Made by a program: the position numbers and the translations under genes. This document shows positions 7,086 through 8,779 of a DNA stretch of 8,779 bases, piece by piece (the first letter of the stretch is position 1; each line of letters starts with the position of its first letter). Source of the stretch: an uncultured Bacilli bacterium. GTDB taxonomy: Bacteria > Bacillota_I > Bacilli_A > RF39 > UBA660. The notes beneath the pieces are model-generated. The model ran no database searches. It was not told the DNA's origin and saw only the letters and a list, made by a program, of their open reading frames with translations. The stretch spans positions 1-8,779 of the forward strand of contig CANQBY010000044.1 of the NCBI GenBank assembly GCA_947589695.1, read 5' to 3'.

Positions 7086-7114
7086 TTGCATTACCCATAT
7101 TTTTGATGTATAAT
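7086..7114 (+). promoter_or_regulatory. Sigma-A-type promoter of the surface-protein gene
   Basis: TTGCAT (7086-7091), a 17-base spacer and a perfect TATAAT (7109-7114), directly preceded by TG. The start should fall near 7121, giving a leader of about 29 bases with a modest ribosome binding site, AGAGGA (7134-7139), 10 bases before the ATG. Confidence 0.82.
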
Positions 7115-7131
7115 CATATTAGAAAAATATG
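7096..7131. repeat. Perfect 9-bp inverted repeat around the -10 box (candidate operator)
   Basis: CATATTTTT (7096-7104) is the exact reverse complement of AAAAATATG (7123-7131), with 18 bases between that contain TATAAT. A second small dyad, TGAT (7104-7107) with ATCA (7113-7116), lies on the -10 itself. The left arm is upstream of the predicted start, so this is not a transcript hairpin; repressor binding is the natural reading, with the adjacent XRE protein the obvious candidate (inference). AT-rich arms can arise by chance. Confidence 0.45.
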
Positions 7132-7149
7132 TGAGAGGAAGTAATAAAA

Positions 7150-8616
7150 ATGAAATTCGAAAAGTTAAGTAAAGAAAATAATGGTAATAAAAAATTTTTA
7201 TATGGATTTATAACGTGTGCCATACTTCTGATAATATTTAATTTATTTATGAGTTATGCCAAATATAAATCCGTCGATAGTGTGAAATTAGCCAGTGGTA
7301 CAATAAGTTATTCTAGAGCCGATTTTAGTTTACTAGGAATAAAAATACAAGAAAAAGAAGAAGATGGCAGTGGTAAAATTAATGAAGGAAATCAAGTGTA
7401 TAAAGATACTGAACAAATCCCAGGGGAAGAATATATATTTAATGAAAAAAATACATATTGTACTATCGGCAATAGTAATGTTCATTATACTGGTAAAGAT
7501 GAGTTACAACAACAAGGTATTTTAATAACTTATGATTCTACAAATGGTTTTATTTTTTCAGGAATAAAGAAAACAAATACAAAGTGTTATGTGTACTTTG
7601 ATGTTATAGAAAAGGGAAGTTCGGACAAAACTTTAGCTAATTTAAATTTAAAATCAAAAGGAATAGCTTCGGGTTTCGGAGGTACAGCTTGTGAGACAGG
7701 TTGTAAAATAACTGATGAAAATGGAGTATATGAAGCCGATGATGATTATGGAACAAGTTACTATTTTAGAGGAACAGTTGATAATAATTGGGTAAAATTC
7801 GGACAAACAACATCAGGTACAGCATTATATTGGCGAATCATTCGCATCAATGGTAATGGAACAATAAGATTAATCTATGCCGGGGAAGAAGAAAGTTTTG
7901 GCAATGGCAATGGCAAAAATGCTGTTAATAGTAAAACATATAATTCTTCATTTAATGACAATAAGGACATTGGATTTATGTATGGTAAAGAAAACTATCC
8001 AACCACAAGTTATGAAAATGCTCACAAAAACGAAAATAAAAGTGGTATATTAACCGCACTGTATAATTGGTGGAATACTACTAATTTAGAAAGCTTATTA
8101 AAAAAAATAGACGGAGCAACGGGATTTTGCAATGATAGAGAATCTTATAATGGTTCTTCATCAAGCTCCAAGCCAAACACAAGCTCTTATGGTTATGGAA
8201 AAATTACTACTTTTTACGGACCATACATAAGAGCATGGCAGACAAACAGACCAACCTTTAAATGTGCCCAGAAGTATCAGGATTTGTTTACATTGAAAGG
8301 TGAGGCTGGTGATGGAAATGGAGCCTTAGAAAAGCCAGTAGGGTTAATAACAAGTGATGAGGTAATTTATGCAGGAGGGTATAGAGAAACAAACAACACT
8401 AATTATTGGTTATATACTAATGAGTACTATTGGACAATGTCTCCAGCTAATTTTAACAGTAATGCTAATGGATATGTTGTTGGAGGAAATGGAAATTTAT
8501 ATTCCTCATTCATAAATAACAATAATCCAGGCATACGTCCAATAATTAATTTAAATTATGATTTAAAATTCACCGGAAATGGAAAAAAATCTACTCCATT
8601 CGAAGTTTCATCTTAA
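7150..8616 (+). CDS. Membrane-anchored surface protein with Asn-rich GIRPIINL C-terminal domain
   Basis: 488 residues. A basic N-terminus is followed by one hydrophobic helix (about 16-36), a signal anchor or signal peptide. A first domain (about 37-155) begins YAKYKSVDSVKLASGTISYS and contains C104 and C146; a second (about 157-488) has C181/C185, YWRIIRINGNGTIRLIYAG (228-246), GFCNDR (325-330), C372, PVGLITSDEVIYAGG (396-410), YWTMSP (427-432) and GIRPIINL (461-468). I recall this block order from multi-copy surface proteins of gut Firmicutes; the W-x-SP...GxRP ending resembles DUF6273/C-type-lectin-like folds (inference). Six extracellular cysteines could form three disulfides. Ligand and function are unknown. 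Codon use differs from the neighbours: ATA encodes 21 of 34 Ile, suggesting acquisition. No LPxTG sorting motif is present. Confidence 0.85.
   Translation: MKFEKLSKENNGNKKFLYGFITCAILLIIFNLFMSYAKYKSVDSVKLASGTISYSRADFSLLGIKIQEKEEDGSGKINEGNQVYKDTEQIPGEEYIFNEKNTYCTIGNSNVHYTGKDELQQQGILITYDSTNGFIFSGIKKTNTKCYVYFDVIEKGSSDKTLANLNLKSKGIASGFGGTACETGCKITDENGVYEADDDYGTSYYFRGTVDNNWVKFGQTTSGTALYWRIIRINGNGTIRLIYAGEEESFGNGNGKNAVNSKTYNSSFNDNKDIGFMYGKENYPTTSYENAHKNENKSGILTALYNWWNTTNLESLLKKIDGATGFCNDRESYNGSSSSSKPNTSSYGYGKITTFYGPYIRAWQTNRPTFKCAQKYQDLFTLKGEAGDGNGALEKPVGLITSDEVIYAGGYRETNNTNYWLYTNEYYWTMSPANFNSNANGYVVGGNGNLYSSFINNNNPGIRPIINLNYDLKFTGNGKKSTPFEVSS
7900..7917 (+). repeat. Tandem hexamer GGCAAT inside the surface-protein gene
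   Basis: GGCAAT occurs twice and is followed by GGCAAA, all in codon register, encoding Gly-Asn-Gly-Asn-Gly-Lys. Unit changes would keep the reading frame and alter only loop length. Confidence 0.6.
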
Positions 8617-8621
8617 ATTTT

Positions 8622-8657
8622 CTTGCCTTTAGTGCGAACCTTTTATCTAAAGGCAAG
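8622..8657 (+). terminator. Long hairpin behind the surface-protein gene, probable terminator
   Basis: CTTGCCTTTAG (8622-8632) pairs perfectly with CTAAAGGCAAG (8647-8657), eleven pairs around a 14-base loop. It starts 5 bases after the TAA and is followed by an interrupted T-rich stretch (8658-8670). The stem is strong, but the loop is long and the T tract is broken. Confidence 0.6.
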
Positions 8658-8680
8658 TTATATTTTTATTACTTTATATT

Positions 8681-8705
8681 GATAGGCTTAGGCCTATCTT
8701 TTGTT
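8681..8705 (+). terminator. Second hairpin with T tract, intron target site
   Basis: GATAGGC (8681-8687) pairs perfectly with GCCTATC (8692-8698) over the loop TTAG, followed by TTTTGTT (8699-8705). It is a canonical compact terminator. The presumed group II intron begins on the next base, as expected for introns that use terminator hairpins as targets. Confidence 0.75.
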
Positions 8706-8779
8706 GTGTGTCGTGCATGACATTTAGCTAGAGGGTGAAAGTCCCTTATATACGTAGGTATCGACGAAGTATTAGAGAA
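8706..8779 (+). mobile_element. Group II intron, 5' end (truncated by the window edge)
   Basis: GTGTG (8706-8710) fits the GUGYG intron start. The following structure matches the beginning of domain I: TGTC (8709-8712) pairs with GACA (8719-8722) around GTGCAT, and AGGG (8732-8735) pairs with CCCT (8743-8746) around TGAAAGT, the familiar GGGTGAAAGTCCC element. The order and spacing resemble the start of the Oceanobacillus iheyensis IIC intron as I remember it (GUGUG, a GGCAU loop, then AGGGUGAGAGUCCC). The catalytic domains and any reverse transcriptase/maturase would lie right of the window. Location directly after a terminator supports class C, but the class cannot be fixed from 74 bases. 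Confidence 0.8.

Noticed and set aside
8430..8779. A complete diversity-generating retroelement
   Set aside because: No template repeat or reverse transcriptase in the window; the retroelement sequence seen is a group II intron start, so DGR stays a hypothesis only.
1..8779. CRISPR array, tRNA or rRNA
   Set aside because: No regularly spaced direct repeats and no tRNA- or rRNA-like segments seen on either strand.

Overview
The window is AT-rich Gram-positive-type DNA with strong GGAGG-like ribosome binding sites, near-consensus sigma-A promoters and short intergenic gaps. Protein features (SunS-like glycosyltransferase with TPRs, zinc-ribbon membrane proteins, a YebC homologue with an MGRA start, a large anchored surface protein of a type I associate with gut Firmicutes) suggest an uncultured, probably gut-dwelling member of the Bacilli/Mycoplasmatota side of the Bacillota. 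Tryptophan is always TGG and no gene stops at TGA (seven TAA, two TAG). This fits the standard code with TGA being rare. The taxonomic placement is inference.

Layout. 2-652: the 3' end of a glycosyltransferase gene, its TPR tail, cut by the left edge. 736-3117: a two-gene unit encoding a zinc-ribbon/one-TM/large extracellular protein and a zinc-ribbon/multi-TM Yip1-like protein, closed by a good terminator. 3226-6018: a three-gene operon with a consensus promoter, encoding a ZIP-type metal transporter, an extended SDR (NAD-dependent epimerase/dehydratase) and a patatin-like phospholipase. 6082-6807: yebC with its own extended -10 promoter and a terminator whose loop contains the stop codon. 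6820-7029 (minus): a small XRE-type HTH regulator. 7150-8616: a divergent 488-residue surface protein with an Asn-rich C-terminal domain. 8622-8705: two hairpins. 8706-8779: the first 74 bases of what looks like a group II intron, inserted directly behind the second hairpin and cut by the right edge.

The left three quarters read as ordinary chromosomal genes for envelope, metal and lipid functions plus translation. From about 6820 onward the character changes. The regulator faces a surface protein gene with different codon preference (ATA for 21 of 34 isoleucines), the promoter between them has a perfect inverted repeat around its -10 box, and a retroelement sits behind the gene. This is the accessory part of the window and the most likely place for something new: a regulated surface protein whose C-terminal domain resembles families that diversify. 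No reverse transcriptase or template repeat is visible, so a diversity-generating system is only a hypothesis.
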